The notes beneath the pieces are model-generated. The model saw only the letters and a list, made by a program, of their open reading frames with translations. It was not told the origin of the DNA and ran no database searches. A stretch of DNA of 64,000 nucleotides from contig CALVAJ010000006.1 of assembly GCA_944325505.1 (NCBI GenBank), forward strand, positions 1 through 64,000, read 5' to 3'. The position numbers and the translations under genes are program-made. Positions 26,578-34,742 of the stretch are shown in pieces. How positions within the stretch are numbered: position 1 is the stretch's first letter; each line of letters starts with the position of its first letter. This DNA is from an uncultured Bacteroidales bacterium (GTDB lineage: Bacteria > Bacteroidota > Bacteroidia > Bacteroidales > UBA932).

Positions 26578-27234
26578 ATGTTTGTCGATATCCTGAAAGC
26601 ATTCCTGATAGGCATCTGCGCATCGGCACCTGTAGGGCCGATTGCAATTCTGGTGATACAGAAATCCCTGAGCAAAGGACACAAGGCCGGATTCGTAACC
26701 GGACTGGGAGCATGTCTTGTGGACACCGTATTCTCCATAATCGCCATATTCGCACTGGCCCTGGCGCAGAAAATAATCGAGGACAACAAAGTTCCCATAC
26801 TTCTGGCAGGCGGGCTGGTCGTTGCCATAGTCGGATGGAGGATGGCGGTATCCAACCCTTTCAGGAAAGTCAGGGGAAAAGAAGAGCCTGCATCCAGATC
26901 GATATCCATCAAGGATTTTCTGCAGGCGCTGGCTATGGGATTTTCAAATCCGGGAGCCATCTTCGTGATTTTCGCCCTTTTCGCCTTTTTCGGCATGGGG
27001 AATTCGTCTCCCCATGACTGGAAAGTCGCTCCGATAATAATTGCCGTCAGTGCAGGGGCCGCAACATACTGGTTCTGCGTCACCGCACTGCTGGACCATT
27101 TCCGGAAAAAGTTCAAGCTGCAGACCATCATGTGGGTGAACAGGATAACAGGAGCCATAATCGTCATCATCGGACTGGCCCTGATAGGCGAAGGCCTGTT
27201 CAGGATATTTTTCCATGGAGTACCTTTGTTTTGA
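26578..27234 (+). CDS. LysE family transporter
   Basis: A 218-residue inner-membrane protein with about six hydrophobic segments. The opening FLIGICASAPVGPIAILVIQ is the LysE/RhtB family signature, and GFSNPGAIFVIFALFAFFG is the repeated second-half motif. The family exports amino acids and related compounds; the substrate here is unknown. The start is the ATG at 26578, just after the predicted promoter; a longer upstream frame runs into lnt and is not supported. Confidence 0.88.
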   Translation: MFVDILKAFLIGICASAPVGPIAILVIQKSLSKGHKAGFVTGLGACLVDTVFSIIAIFALALAQKIIEDNKVPILLAGGLVVAIVGWRMAVSNPFRKVRGKEEPASRSISIKDFLQALAMGFSNPGAIFVIFALFAFFGMGNSSPHDWKVAPIIIAVSAGAATYWFCVTALLDHFRKKFKLQTIMWVNRITGAIIVIIGLALIGEGLFRIFFHGVPLF

Positions 27235-27257
27235 TGCCCGGATACTTACTTTTTGAC

Positions 27258-27265
27258 TAAATTTG
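27258..27265 (+). promoter_or_regulatory. -7 promoter box for the DUF362 gene
   Basis: TAAATTTG fits the consensus exactly. Predicted leader about 16 nt. The nearest upstream TTTG (27230-27233) is 24 nt away, longer than usual. Confidence 0.5.
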
Positions 27266-27286
27266 CACGAAGAAAATCTCAATACA

Positions 27287-28423
27287 ATGGAAAAGCCGAC
27301 AGTATATTTCACCGACCTGAGGACTTCCCCCGGAAACAGCCTTCCGAAGAAGCTGCTGAAGCTCGTCAGGAGGGCAGGCATAGAGAAGATAGATTTCAAA
27401 GACAAATTCACGGCTGTCAAGATACATTTCGGAGAGCCCGGGAATGTCGCCTATATAAGGCACAACTACGCGGCCGCAATCGTTGACCTTCTGAAGGAGC
27501 TGGGAGCCAAAGTCTTCCTTACAGACAGCAATACCCTTTACTCAGGCGGACGGTCAAACGCCGTAGACCATCTCAGGGCCGCCATGGACAACGGTTTCAA
27601 CCCGATATCCGCCCATGCCGATGTAATCATCGCAGACGGGCTGAAAGGGACGGACTATAAGGAAATAGAGCTGAACGGAGAATACTGCAAGGCACCGAAG
27701 ATAGGGGCTGCCATCGCCGATGCGGACATCATCATATCGATGAACCATTTCAAAGGTCATGAGCAGACAGGATTCGGAGGAGCACTCAAAAACCTGGGAA
27801 TGGGCTCGGCCAGCGTAGGAGGCAAGCTCGAGCTCCACTCGTCTTCGCAGCCGGTAATCAATCTGGAAAACTGCATCGGGTGCCGCATATGCGAGAAATA
27901 CTGCCGTCATGATGCAGTGAAAGTGACTGACAGGAAAGCACATATCGACTACTCAAAATGCGTGGGCTGCGGACAGTGCGTAGCTGTCTGCCAGCATGAC
28001 GGAGCTGTGGTAAAAGACTGGGACTCATCCGAAATGCTCAACTGCAAGATAGCTGAATACGCCCTTGCGGTAGTAAAGGGCAAGCCTTCATTCCACATCA
28101 GCTTCATAATGAACGTGTCACCCAACTGCGACTGCTGGAACCACAACGATGCAGCCATCATCCCTGATCTGGGAATCGCGGCATCTTTCGATCCTGTAGC
28201 CCTGGACTGCGCCTGCGCCGACCTTGTGAAAGCTGCACCCGTGCTTCAGAACAACGTTATCACGGACATTGACAGCCGGTTGGGGCATGACCATTCCCAT
28301 GGTCACCACGAAGGAGAGGACAAGTTCCATATCGTGCATCCGGACACCAAATGGGAAGCCGGTGTAGAACACGGTGAAAAGATAGGCCTCGGAAAAAGGG
28401 AATATACATTGGTAAGAGTGTAA
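27287..28423 (+). CDS. DUF362 domain protein with two 4Fe-4S clusters
   Basis: A 378-residue cytosolic protein. The N-terminal DUF362 domain covers about residues 1-185, with KIHFGEPGNVAYIRHNY and ISMNHFKGHEQTGFGGALKN. It is followed by a ferredoxin-type pair of cluster motifs, CIGCRICEKYC near 196 and CVGCGQCVAVC near 226, and a C-terminal Cys-containing segment with NVSPNCDCWNHND. A His-rich patch (GHDHSHGHHEGED) near the end may bind metal. A redox role is likely; the reaction is unknown. The ATG at 27287 was chosen over the upstream TTG because the promoter box overlaps it. Confidence 0.88.
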   Translation: MEKPTVYFTDLRTSPGNSLPKKLLKLVRRAGIEKIDFKDKFTAVKIHFGEPGNVAYIRHNYAAAIVDLLKELGAKVFLTDSNTLYSGGRSNAVDHLRAAMDNGFNPISAHADVIIADGLKGTDYKEIELNGEYCKAPKIGAAIADADIIISMNHFKGHEQTGFGGALKNLGMGSASVGGKLELHSSSQPVINLENCIGCRICEKYCRHDAVKVTDRKAHIDYSKCVGCGQCVAVCQHDGAVVKDWDSSEMLNCKIAEYALAVVKGKPSFHISFIMNVSPNCDCWNHNDAAIIPDLGIAASFDPVALDCACADLVKAAPVLQNNVITDIDSRLGHDHSHGHHEGEDKFHIVHPDTKWEAGVEHGEKIGLGKREYTLVRV

Positions 28424-28436
28424 AAACAGACAGGAA

Positions 28437-29264
28437 ATGAGTGTAAAAGGCTTTTTTGGAAACTGGATTGTAAAAAACCTGCTGCTGGCGGTTCTGACGG
28501 TGGTTGTCCTGGTTGTCGGGGCAGGGATTCTGCTGAAGGTACTGACACGCCATAACGAAGAAATCAAAGTGCCCGACTTCTCCAATATGACAGTCAGCGA
28601 AGCCCGGACTGCAGCCCTGGCGCATAATGTCAGGATAGACGTAACGGATTCAGTATATATCAAGAGAATGGGCAGAGGAACAGTCTACAGGCAAGTCCCT
28701 GCAGCGGGCAGCATGGTCAAGAAAGGGAGACGTATTTCTCTGACAATCAACTCCGTACTTCCCAAAAGAATCACCATGCCCAACCTTGTGGGCTACTCTA
28801 TGAGACAGGCAAAGGCCGAGCTCTCGTCCAGAGGTCTGAATCTCGGGAAACTGATTTATGTCGAGGATATCGCGACCAACAACGTCCTCAAGCAGATATT
28901 CCGGAACAGGGAAATCAAGCCCGGCACACCGGTAGAAAGCGAGTCGAGAATCGACCTGGTAGTAGGGCTCAGCAATATGGACAATACCACTTATGCCCCT
29001 ACGCTCTACGGTATCAGATACCTCAGTGCGATAGATGCTGTCCATAACAGTTCTCTGAACATAAATGGCTTGTCGTTCGACAATACGGTAAAGACATACA
29101 ATGACACACTGAATTCTTTCGTGTACAGACAGGAACCGGACACATCATCAGTCTCGCCTCTGCTCATGGGGTCGGAAATGACACTCTACTTTACCCTCGA
29201 TGAATCAAAGATCCCTGAGCCGCAGATCGACTCGCTATCTTTAGACGCAGAATATGGAGAATAA
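28437..29264 (+). CDS. Membrane-anchored PASTA domain protein
   Basis: A 275-residue protein with one N-terminal membrane helix (about residues 12-33, LLLAVLTVVVLVVGAGI) and an extracytoplasmic part of about three PASTA repeats: near 40-108 (KVPDFSNMTVSEARTAAL), 110-178 (ITMPNLVGYSMRQAKAELSS) and a diverged one near 180-262. PASTA domains bind peptidoglycan fragments. Unlike many PASTA proteins it has no Ser/Thr kinase or PBP domain. It overlaps the pseudouridine synthase start by 11 bp. In many Bacteroidota this pair is followed by a D-Ala-D-Ala ligase gene, but here a terminator follows instead. Confidence 0.88.
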   Translation: MSVKGFFGNWIVKNLLLAVLTVVVLVVGAGILLKVLTRHNEEIKVPDFSNMTVSEARTAALAHNVRIDVTDSVYIKRMGRGTVYRQVPAAGSMVKKGRRISLTINSVLPKRITMPNLVGYSMRQAKAELSSRGLNLGKLIYVEDIATNNVLKQIFRNREIKPGTPVESESRIDLVVGLSNMDNTTYAPTLYGIRYLSAIDAVHNSSLNINGLSFDNTVKTYNDTLNSFVYRQEPDTSSVSPLLMGSEMTLYFTLDESKIPEPQIDSLSLDAEYGE

Positions 29265-30339
29265 TTATTTCGATGACTTCGACCCGGAAGACATAGGGGA
29301 TGAAGCAGGTTCCGAAGACGGACAGCAGGAGATGTTCGAGCATTTCCGCTTCGAGCTGGACAAGGGCCAGGCTCCGATGCGTGTGGACAAATATCTGTCC
29401 ACACACATGGAGAATACTTCCAGGCACCGTATCCAGCTGGCAATAAAGGAAGACTATATCAAAGTCAACGGCAAGACCGCCAAGGCCAACTGCATAGTAC
29501 GCCCCGGAGATGTCATCACATTCGTGATGCCGTACCAGAGGCGCGGACTGGAAATACTTCCGGAAAACATCCCTCTCGACATAGTGTACGAAGATGATGA
29601 CCTTCTGGTACTGAACAAGCCGGCAGGAATGGTCGTACATCCGGGACACGGACATTTCTCGGGCACGCTGGTGAATGCTCTGGCCTATCATCTGGGGATA
29701 AGCCAGGGTCCTGACGCACAGGACGAAAGAATGGGAGTGCTCGTTCACAGGATAGACAAGGATACATCGGGACTGCTGGTCGTGGCCAAGAATGATGAGG
29801 CGCAGCTGGATCTCGCAAAGCAGTTTTTCGTCCATTCGATAGACCGGAGATACATCGCCATTGTATGGGGGAACCTCAAGGATGACGAAGGGACCATCAC
29901 CGGGAACATAGGAAGGGACCCGTCAGACAGGATGCGTTTCAAGGTGTTCCCTGACGGCGACTACGGGAAACATGCAGTGACTCACTACAAGGTCCTGGAG
30001 CGTTTCGGATATGTCACTGTAGTAGAGTGCAGGCTGGAAACAGGAAGGACGCACCAGATAAGGGTGCATTTCAGATGGATCGGACATCCGCTTTTCAATG
30101 ACGAGAGGTATGACGGAGCTGAAATCCGTCAGGGAACCATATATGCCAAATACCGCCAGTTCATCGGGAACTGCTTCAAGCTGCTCCCCCGCCAGGCCCT
30201 GCACGCAAAGACATTGGGGTTTATCCACCCGAGAACAAAACAGCACCTGCAGTTCGACTCCCCTATTCCGGACGACATGCAGGCACTGATAGAAAAATGG
30301 CGGCAATATGCCGCCAATATGGTTCCGGAAATGGAGTGA
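29254..30339 (+). CDS. rluD: RluA/RluD family 23S rRNA pseudouridine synthase
   Basis: A 361-residue RNA-modifying enzyme. An acidic N-terminal stretch (NNYFDDFDPEDIGDEAGSED) precedes an S4 RNA-binding domain (about 43-105, APMRVDKYLSTHM). The catalytic domain carries HRIDKDTSGLLVVAKN near 164, whose Asp is the nucleophile, and ETGRTHQIRVH near 262. RluD-type enzymes modify helix 69 of 23S rRNA; exact target sites are inferred. The start lies within the PASTA gene, so the two are translationally coupled. A strong terminator follows. Confidence 0.92.
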   Translation: MENNYFDDFDPEDIGDEAGSEDGQQEMFEHFRFELDKGQAPMRVDKYLSTHMENTSRHRIQLAIKEDYIKVNGKTAKANCIVRPGDVITFVMPYQRRGLEILPENIPLDIVYEDDDLLVLNKPAGMVVHPGHGHFSGTLVNALAYHLGISQGPDAQDERMGVLVHRIDKDTSGLLVVAKNDEAQLDLAKQFFVHSIDRRYIAIVWGNLKDDEGTITGNIGRDPSDRMRFKVFPDGDYGKHAVTHYKVLERFGYVTVVECRLETGRTHQIRVHFRWIGHPLFNDERYDGAEIRQGTIYAKYRQFIGNCFKLLPRQALHAKTLGFIHPRTKQHLQFDSPIPDDMQALIEKWRQYAANMVPEME

Positions 30340-30374
30340 AAAGATGATGCCGGCTTTCAGGCGGCATCATCTTT
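30339..30374. terminator. Bidirectional terminator
   Basis: AAAGATGATGCCG (30340-30352) pairs perfectly with CGGCATCATCTTT (30362-30374) around a 9-nt loop. It serves the pseudouridine synthase gene (plus) and the convergent phosphoesterase gene (minus), with short T-runs both ways. Confidence 0.85.
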
Positions 30375-30376
30375 AC

Positions 30377-32320
30377 TTATTCATGCAGATACGTTTTTAT
30401 ATCAAAGGTTTTAGGCCTTTCCATAATTTCCGTATATGGTTTGCCGAAACGGTCCGTCACCGTAATTTCAAGATCGGTATCCGGAGCAGAAGCCTTAACC
30501 TTGAAGAAATGGTTATTCAAATCGGTCGGGAAAGTCGCTTTGGTCGTACCGCCCCGGTTAAGACGCTTTGCGGTATAGGCTATTATATGCAGCGGGTCAT
30601 AAGCCACTACACGTTCCACATCAAGTTCCTTACCATTTTCTATCACATTAATCTCCCAGTCAGGATCCCAGTTCCACACGTTGATGAGAACTTCGTTGTT
30701 CTTGTTCTCAGGGTAAGCATCTACATAGTTCTTAAAAGCCTTTTTCTGAGTTTCCGTTGCATTCGGAATATATTTGTCGTTCGTGATATGGACATTGTTC
30801 AGATCGTATGTCCTGAACTGATAATCATCGCTGAAATCCGTAGCCTTGTATCTCCACTTCATATCGGTTCCGGATATTTCGAATACCGAATAACCTCCAG
30901 GGCATCCGTCCGTTGATATCAGGATATCCGACTCCTTATAAGACCACCACCAGTCGGCACAGACAGCACCTGCATTGTGCTCGAAATGCCCGTCGCTTTC
31001 AAGTTTGTCTACATTCAGCATCCTGTGGGTATGACCGGTAAGGTAATGCACTTCATATCCGTCAAATGCATTGAACAATGTGCGTACATCCGACAGGCGC
31101 GTAGTCGGCTCCAGGTAATTATCTCTATAAAGAGGAGCATGCGTAGATACAATCACAGGTGTATTCTTGTCCACGTATGCAAGATCCTTCTTCAACCAGT
31201 CTATCTGTTCGGAAGTAATCCTCTCCACATAGTGTCTGTCACCAGATGCTCCTCCGGAAGTATTGGTGCACAGAATATCATCCAGAACAACATAGTGATA
31301 TTTTCCGAGATTGAAAGAATAATATGTAGGGGCAATCTCCTTCTTGTACTTTACCACCGTATCCCAGTCACCGGCAGCCTTCATGTCATGGTCATGGTTT
31401 CCTATCGTATGGAAGACCTGCAGGTCGCCTATATGGGTATTCATGGTACTCAGATAGTTACTGAAAGTATAATTGTTGTCGTACCAATAGAGATCCCATG
31501 TCATATCACCAAGGGTAAGAGCATAAATATTCTTCCCCCGGTTCGATGCCAGAAAATCATTCAGATCATTGGTGAATCTGTAGAACTGCGATATGTCATT
31601 CGTTTCCGACCTGTTTGCAAGATGCATATCTCCGAATACAAGAAGGACATAATCATTGTTATCAACAGCCTCAAGATAAAAATCCGCCCTTTCCGCCTTA
31701 TCGGCACTTTCAGTAAGCGTCTTATAGAACATCGGTCTGATGCCGTCGCTTCCGACATTGTAGCCAGACGGAATACTCATGAACACATAGCCGTGCTTCT
31801 TTTCCGATTCGAGCTGGTAAACACCGTCCTTGTCAGTAACGTCCACCTCATATCCGTCAGACACGACCACCCCTTGCACAGGCCTGTTGGAAGCCGTAAC
31901 GACGCCATACACGGTAACTCCTTCATCAGGAGTAAAATCCATGTCATAGACAATGTTGATCATAACAGAGCCTATTTTTTTCCCTGAGGTTCCTCTTGTC
32001 AGGTAGAATATGTAGCTTCCTGAGATCATGTCTTCATTATCAAAGACAAAAGAGAAACTTCCGTCCCCTACTGCACTGACGGGGAAAGCGTATTTCTCGC
32101 CGGAAGAAGACACCAGCAGCACCTCGTCCCCTACTGCTGGAGGAGTACCGAGTACTGTGATCTTCACCGTTTTTCCCGGATAGACATCCAGCGAAGACGG
32201 CAGTTGTATACCTGAAACAATATAAGTATCATCCTCCTTAGTTTCTTTCTGACATGATGTCATTGTCAAAGAAAAGAACACCGGCAGGACCAATATGATA
32301 AATGTCAAAAATCTTTTCAT
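30377..32320 (-). CDS. Calcineurin-like phosphoesterase lipoprotein
   Basis: A 647-residue secreted lipoprotein. The signal ends in LTMTSC with lipidated Cys23, and the following QKETKEDD is acidic, as in Bacteroidota surface-export signals, so the outer face is likely. Ig-like and MetallophosN-type domains precede the catalytic domain (about 225-460), where all metal ligands appear: FGDMHL, LGDMTWD, GNHDHD, STHAPL and GHTHRM. A MetallophosC-type domain follows. The family hydrolyses phosphomonoesters or diesters; the substrate is unknown. It is the last gene of the SusCD-linked series, 20 bp after the GDPD-fusion gene. Confidence 0.88.
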   Translation of the reverse strand: MKRFLTFIILVLPVFFSLTMTSCQKETKEDDTYIVSGIQLPSSLDVYPGKTVKITVLGTPPAVGDEVLLVSSSGEKYAFPVSAVGDGSFSFVFDNEDMISGSYIFYLTRGTSGKKIGSVMINIVYDMDFTPDEGVTVYGVVTASNRPVQGVVVSDGYEVDVTDKDGVYQLESEKKHGYVFMSIPSGYNVGSDGIRPMFYKTLTESADKAERADFYLEAVDNNDYVLLVFGDMHLANRSETNDISQFYRFTNDLNDFLASNRGKNIYALTLGDMTWDLYWYDNNYTFSNYLSTMNTHIGDLQVFHTIGNHDHDMKAAGDWDTVVKYKKEIAPTYYSFNLGKYHYVVLDDILCTNTSGGASGDRHYVERITSEQIDWLKKDLAYVDKNTPVIVSTHAPLYRDNYLEPTTRLSDVRTLFNAFDGYEVHYLTGHTHRMLNVDKLESDGHFEHNAGAVCADWWWSYKESDILISTDGCPGGYSVFEISGTDMKWRYKATDFSDDYQFRTYDLNNVHITNDKYIPNATETQKKAFKNYVDAYPENKNNEVLINVWNWDPDWEINVIENGKELDVERVVAYDPLHIIAYTAKRLNRGGTTKATFPTDLNNHFFKVKASAPDTDLEITVTDRFGKPYTEIMERPKTFDIKTYLHE

Positions 32321-32340
32321 GTTACTATATAAATTTTCCA

Positions 32341-34575
32341 TCAGAATCCCCTTGTAATCTTGAGAACCCTGTCAGGATAGTTGGAAATAATGGCATCGAC
32401 TTTCAGGTCGACAAGCCTCTGTATGTCCTCTGGCTTGTCAGCTGTCCACGGAACTATCTTCATGCCTTTATCCCATACCTTCCTGCAGAGTTCCGCATCT
32501 GTATTTGTATAATGAGGGCTGAGCCACTGCGGAGTGAAATCCAGCCGGGACATATACTTTTCGAAATCCTTGTCTTTTTCTCCCACGAGATATGACAGTA
32601 TGAGCTGCGGGTACTTCTGGTGCATGTAATTCAGGGCCCGTACATCAAAGCACTGGACCACAAGCCTGTCTCCAAGGTTCTTGGACAGAAGAAGTCCGAC
32701 ACATTTATCGACGAACTCATGATATTCGGGCCAGTTCTTGCCTTCGGTCTTGCCTGTCTTGGATTTTATCTCTATGTTATACCTCGGCATGGTCATTCCG
32801 TGCTCCCTGGCATAGTTCTCAGTAAAATCGATAAGGTCGCCAGCAAGCGGCTTGTGCTCAGGAATACATGCCTTTTCAGGCCATACCGTACTCTCCCTCA
32901 ACCCAGTATCATACCTTACGACAGAATCGTACGGCATGGTGTAAATGTATTCCTTAGGATCATCCGGCTGCACCGCAGAACCGTCGGGGCGAGTGGCATA
33001 ACGTGAATGGAAATAAGCGTCATGCGACACTACCACCTGCCCGTCAGCGCTTATCTGAAGGTCAAGTTCAAGGGTATTCACTCCGAGATCGAGGGCGTTC
33101 TTCATGGAAGAAAAGGTATTTTCAGGCATCAGACCGGCCCCTCCCCTGTGCGCCTGCACATCCACATAACCTTTCATGTCCACATCATACTTCCACTGCC
33201 TTCCGTCACCTGCCTTGACAACAACTGTAACGGTTTTGGCATACTGGTCCGGTTCTGCCAGGAAATAATGGATATTAGGGCGCGGTTTCTTGTACTCCGG
33301 AGTCTTCTTCCCCCTGTCTGCATATACGGCATTCAGTTCACGGGTGAATATCGGAGAGTAGTCGAGCACCTGTTCCATCTTTCCCATAGGCTTACCGTCC
33401 TGGAACCATTCCACTGTCCATGAAGAATCGTAATCCCATACATTCGCTATGATTCCGTTCGGATGGAGCCGGGACTGCCCAGGCTCGAAAATCTCCACCT
33501 GGAAATTCCGGTCATGTCCTACGGACTTGTAGTACCATGAAAGGTTGCCGTCACGCATCTCGAACACCTTGTATCCGCCGGGAGTACCGTCGTTGCAATG
33601 GTCTGCGATCCACCATGTGCCGCAAATGGCAGCGACATTACATTCCCGGATTCCGGTAGCGATATCAAGGTTGTTGTTGATATGGGTATGCCCGGAGAGG
33701 AAAGTCACCTGTCTGCCCTCCAGCATATCGAGCAGTTTTTCTCCGTTCTCAGCATATTCGTAGTCCTTGAACCAATAAATGAACGGAGCATGCTGGGCTA
33801 TGAAAAGGTGCGAAGTCTCAGGAATGTACTCCAGAAGGCCTTTTACCCATGAAAGCACATTGTCGGCATAGCCTTCCACATATTTTTTCTGAGTATCGTA
33901 AATGATGTTGTCCAGGACAATCACATAATCGTCACCTATACCGAAGGCATAGTTTTCAGGACCGAAAGTCTCCCTGTAGGCAGAAGATGTATTATGGTCT
34001 CCCTGCAGGTCTTTCTGATGGTCATGGTTTCCGATTACCGGATAGAAAGGTATTCCTGTCTTGGCGATAGCTTCCCTGTAAGCAGGAAACATCTCCATCG
34101 AGTCCCAGCAGATGTCCCCCAGAGTAAGTCCTACTGTCTGGTTCTTTTCCGTGCACCCGGCTATAGTCGCATACAGGTCAGGCAGCCCCGTCTTCTCGAA
34201 CTTGGCGAAATGTTTCTTATGCAGAGTCTGCGGATCCGCTATGGCCACTATGTCATAATCCCTGGAATCCGATGTGCGGACAAGCTGGAAGTCGAATTTC
34301 TTCCGCCCCTCTGCAGGAAGATAGAACACAGGGTTCCCTCCTTCGAACGGAGCAGTGTACCCGCCAGGAGTAACCACATAGACGAAATCGGCTTCATCGG
34401 CGATGTCCATTCTGAACCTGCCGTTCTTTTCTGTTACGGTAAAAGACTTGCCGTCAGTGACAACCACACCGGAGAGTTTTTCCTTCCCACACTTGACGGA
34501 ACCGGTAACTTCCCGGGCCTGAATCAGGGCCCCGCTTGCGAACACAGCCAACGCTGCAACCAGAATTTTTTTCAT
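32341..34575 (-). CDS. Periplasmic calcineurin phosphoesterase fused to glycerophosphodiester phosphodiesterase
   Basis: A 744-residue two-enzyme protein. A signal peptide (residues 1-20, ending IQA) lacks a lipobox Cys, so the mature product is probably periplasmic. MetallophosN-type domain about 22-100; calcineurin domain about 105-300 with ADPQTLHK, LGDICWD, GNHDHQ, AQHAPF and GHTH; C-domain about 315-465. Residues 470-744 are a GDPD TIM barrel with AHRGGAGLMPENT, LELDL (E503, D505) and SHD (518-519) intact. GDPD splits glycerophosphodiesters to glycerol 3-phosphate and an alcohol; the first domain could remove further phosphates. Both active sites look functional. It lies downstream of the SusC/SusD/BACON genes. 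Confidence 0.88.
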   Translation of the reverse strand: MKKILVAALAVFASGALIQAREVTGSVKCGKEKLSGVVVTDGKSFTVTEKNGRFRMDIADEADFVYVVTPGGYTAPFEGGNPVFYLPAEGRKKFDFQLVRTSDSRDYDIVAIADPQTLHKKHFAKFEKTGLPDLYATIAGCTEKNQTVGLTLGDICWDSMEMFPAYREAIAKTGIPFYPVIGNHDHQKDLQGDHNTSSAYRETFGPENYAFGIGDDYVIVLDNIIYDTQKKYVEGYADNVLSWVKGLLEYIPETSHLFIAQHAPFIYWFKDYEYAENGEKLLDMLEGRQVTFLSGHTHINNNLDIATGIRECNVAAICGTWWIADHCNDGTPGGYKVFEMRDGNLSWYYKSVGHDRNFQVEIFEPGQSRLHPNGIIANVWDYDSSWTVEWFQDGKPMGKMEQVLDYSPIFTRELNAVYADRGKKTPEYKKPRPNIHYFLAEPDQYAKTVTVVVKAGDGRQWKYDVDMKGYVDVQAHRGGAGLMPENTFSSMKNALDLGVNTLELDLQISADGQVVVSHDAYFHSRYATRPDGSAVQPDDPKEYIYTMPYDSVVRYDTGLRESTVWPEKACIPEHKPLAGDLIDFTENYAREHGMTMPRYNIEIKSKTGKTEGKNWPEYHEFVDKCVGLLLSKNLGDRLVVQCFDVRALNYMHQKYPQLILSYLVGEKDKDFEKYMSRLDFTPQWLSPHYTNTDAELCRKVWDKGMKIVPWTADKPEDIQRLVDLKVDAIISNYPDRVLKITRGF

Positions 34576-34693
34576 ATAACTTATATTTAAAGAACAATCG
34601 GTTTATTCAAAACTTTGCAATTTACAAATTATTTTCGAAACGAAAGCATACCCGCCGATTTTCTTTCAAAACATAAAAATATAGAAAGATTCA

Positions 34694-34720
34694 ATAGAGC
34701 CGGCATATTGCCGGCTCTAT
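34694..34720 (-). terminator. Palindromic hairpin between the BACON-like and GDPD-fusion genes
   Basis: ATAGAGCCGGCA (34694-34705) and TGCCGGCTCTAT (34709-34720) form a perfect 12-bp stem with a 3-nt loop. On the minus strand it lies downstream of the GDPD-fusion promoterless gap's far side, that is after the BACON-like gene stop at 34743, and is followed by moderately T-rich sequence. It probably ends or attenuates the susCD-BACON transcript. Confidence 0.65.
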
Positions 34721-34742
34721 CAACAAACAAACACATACCAGA

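Noticed and set aside
30977-31987. 336-codon open frame antisense to the phosphoesterase lipoprotein
   Set aside because: The minus-strand product has intact metal-binding motifs and a lipobox; the plus-strand frame shows no recognisable domain.
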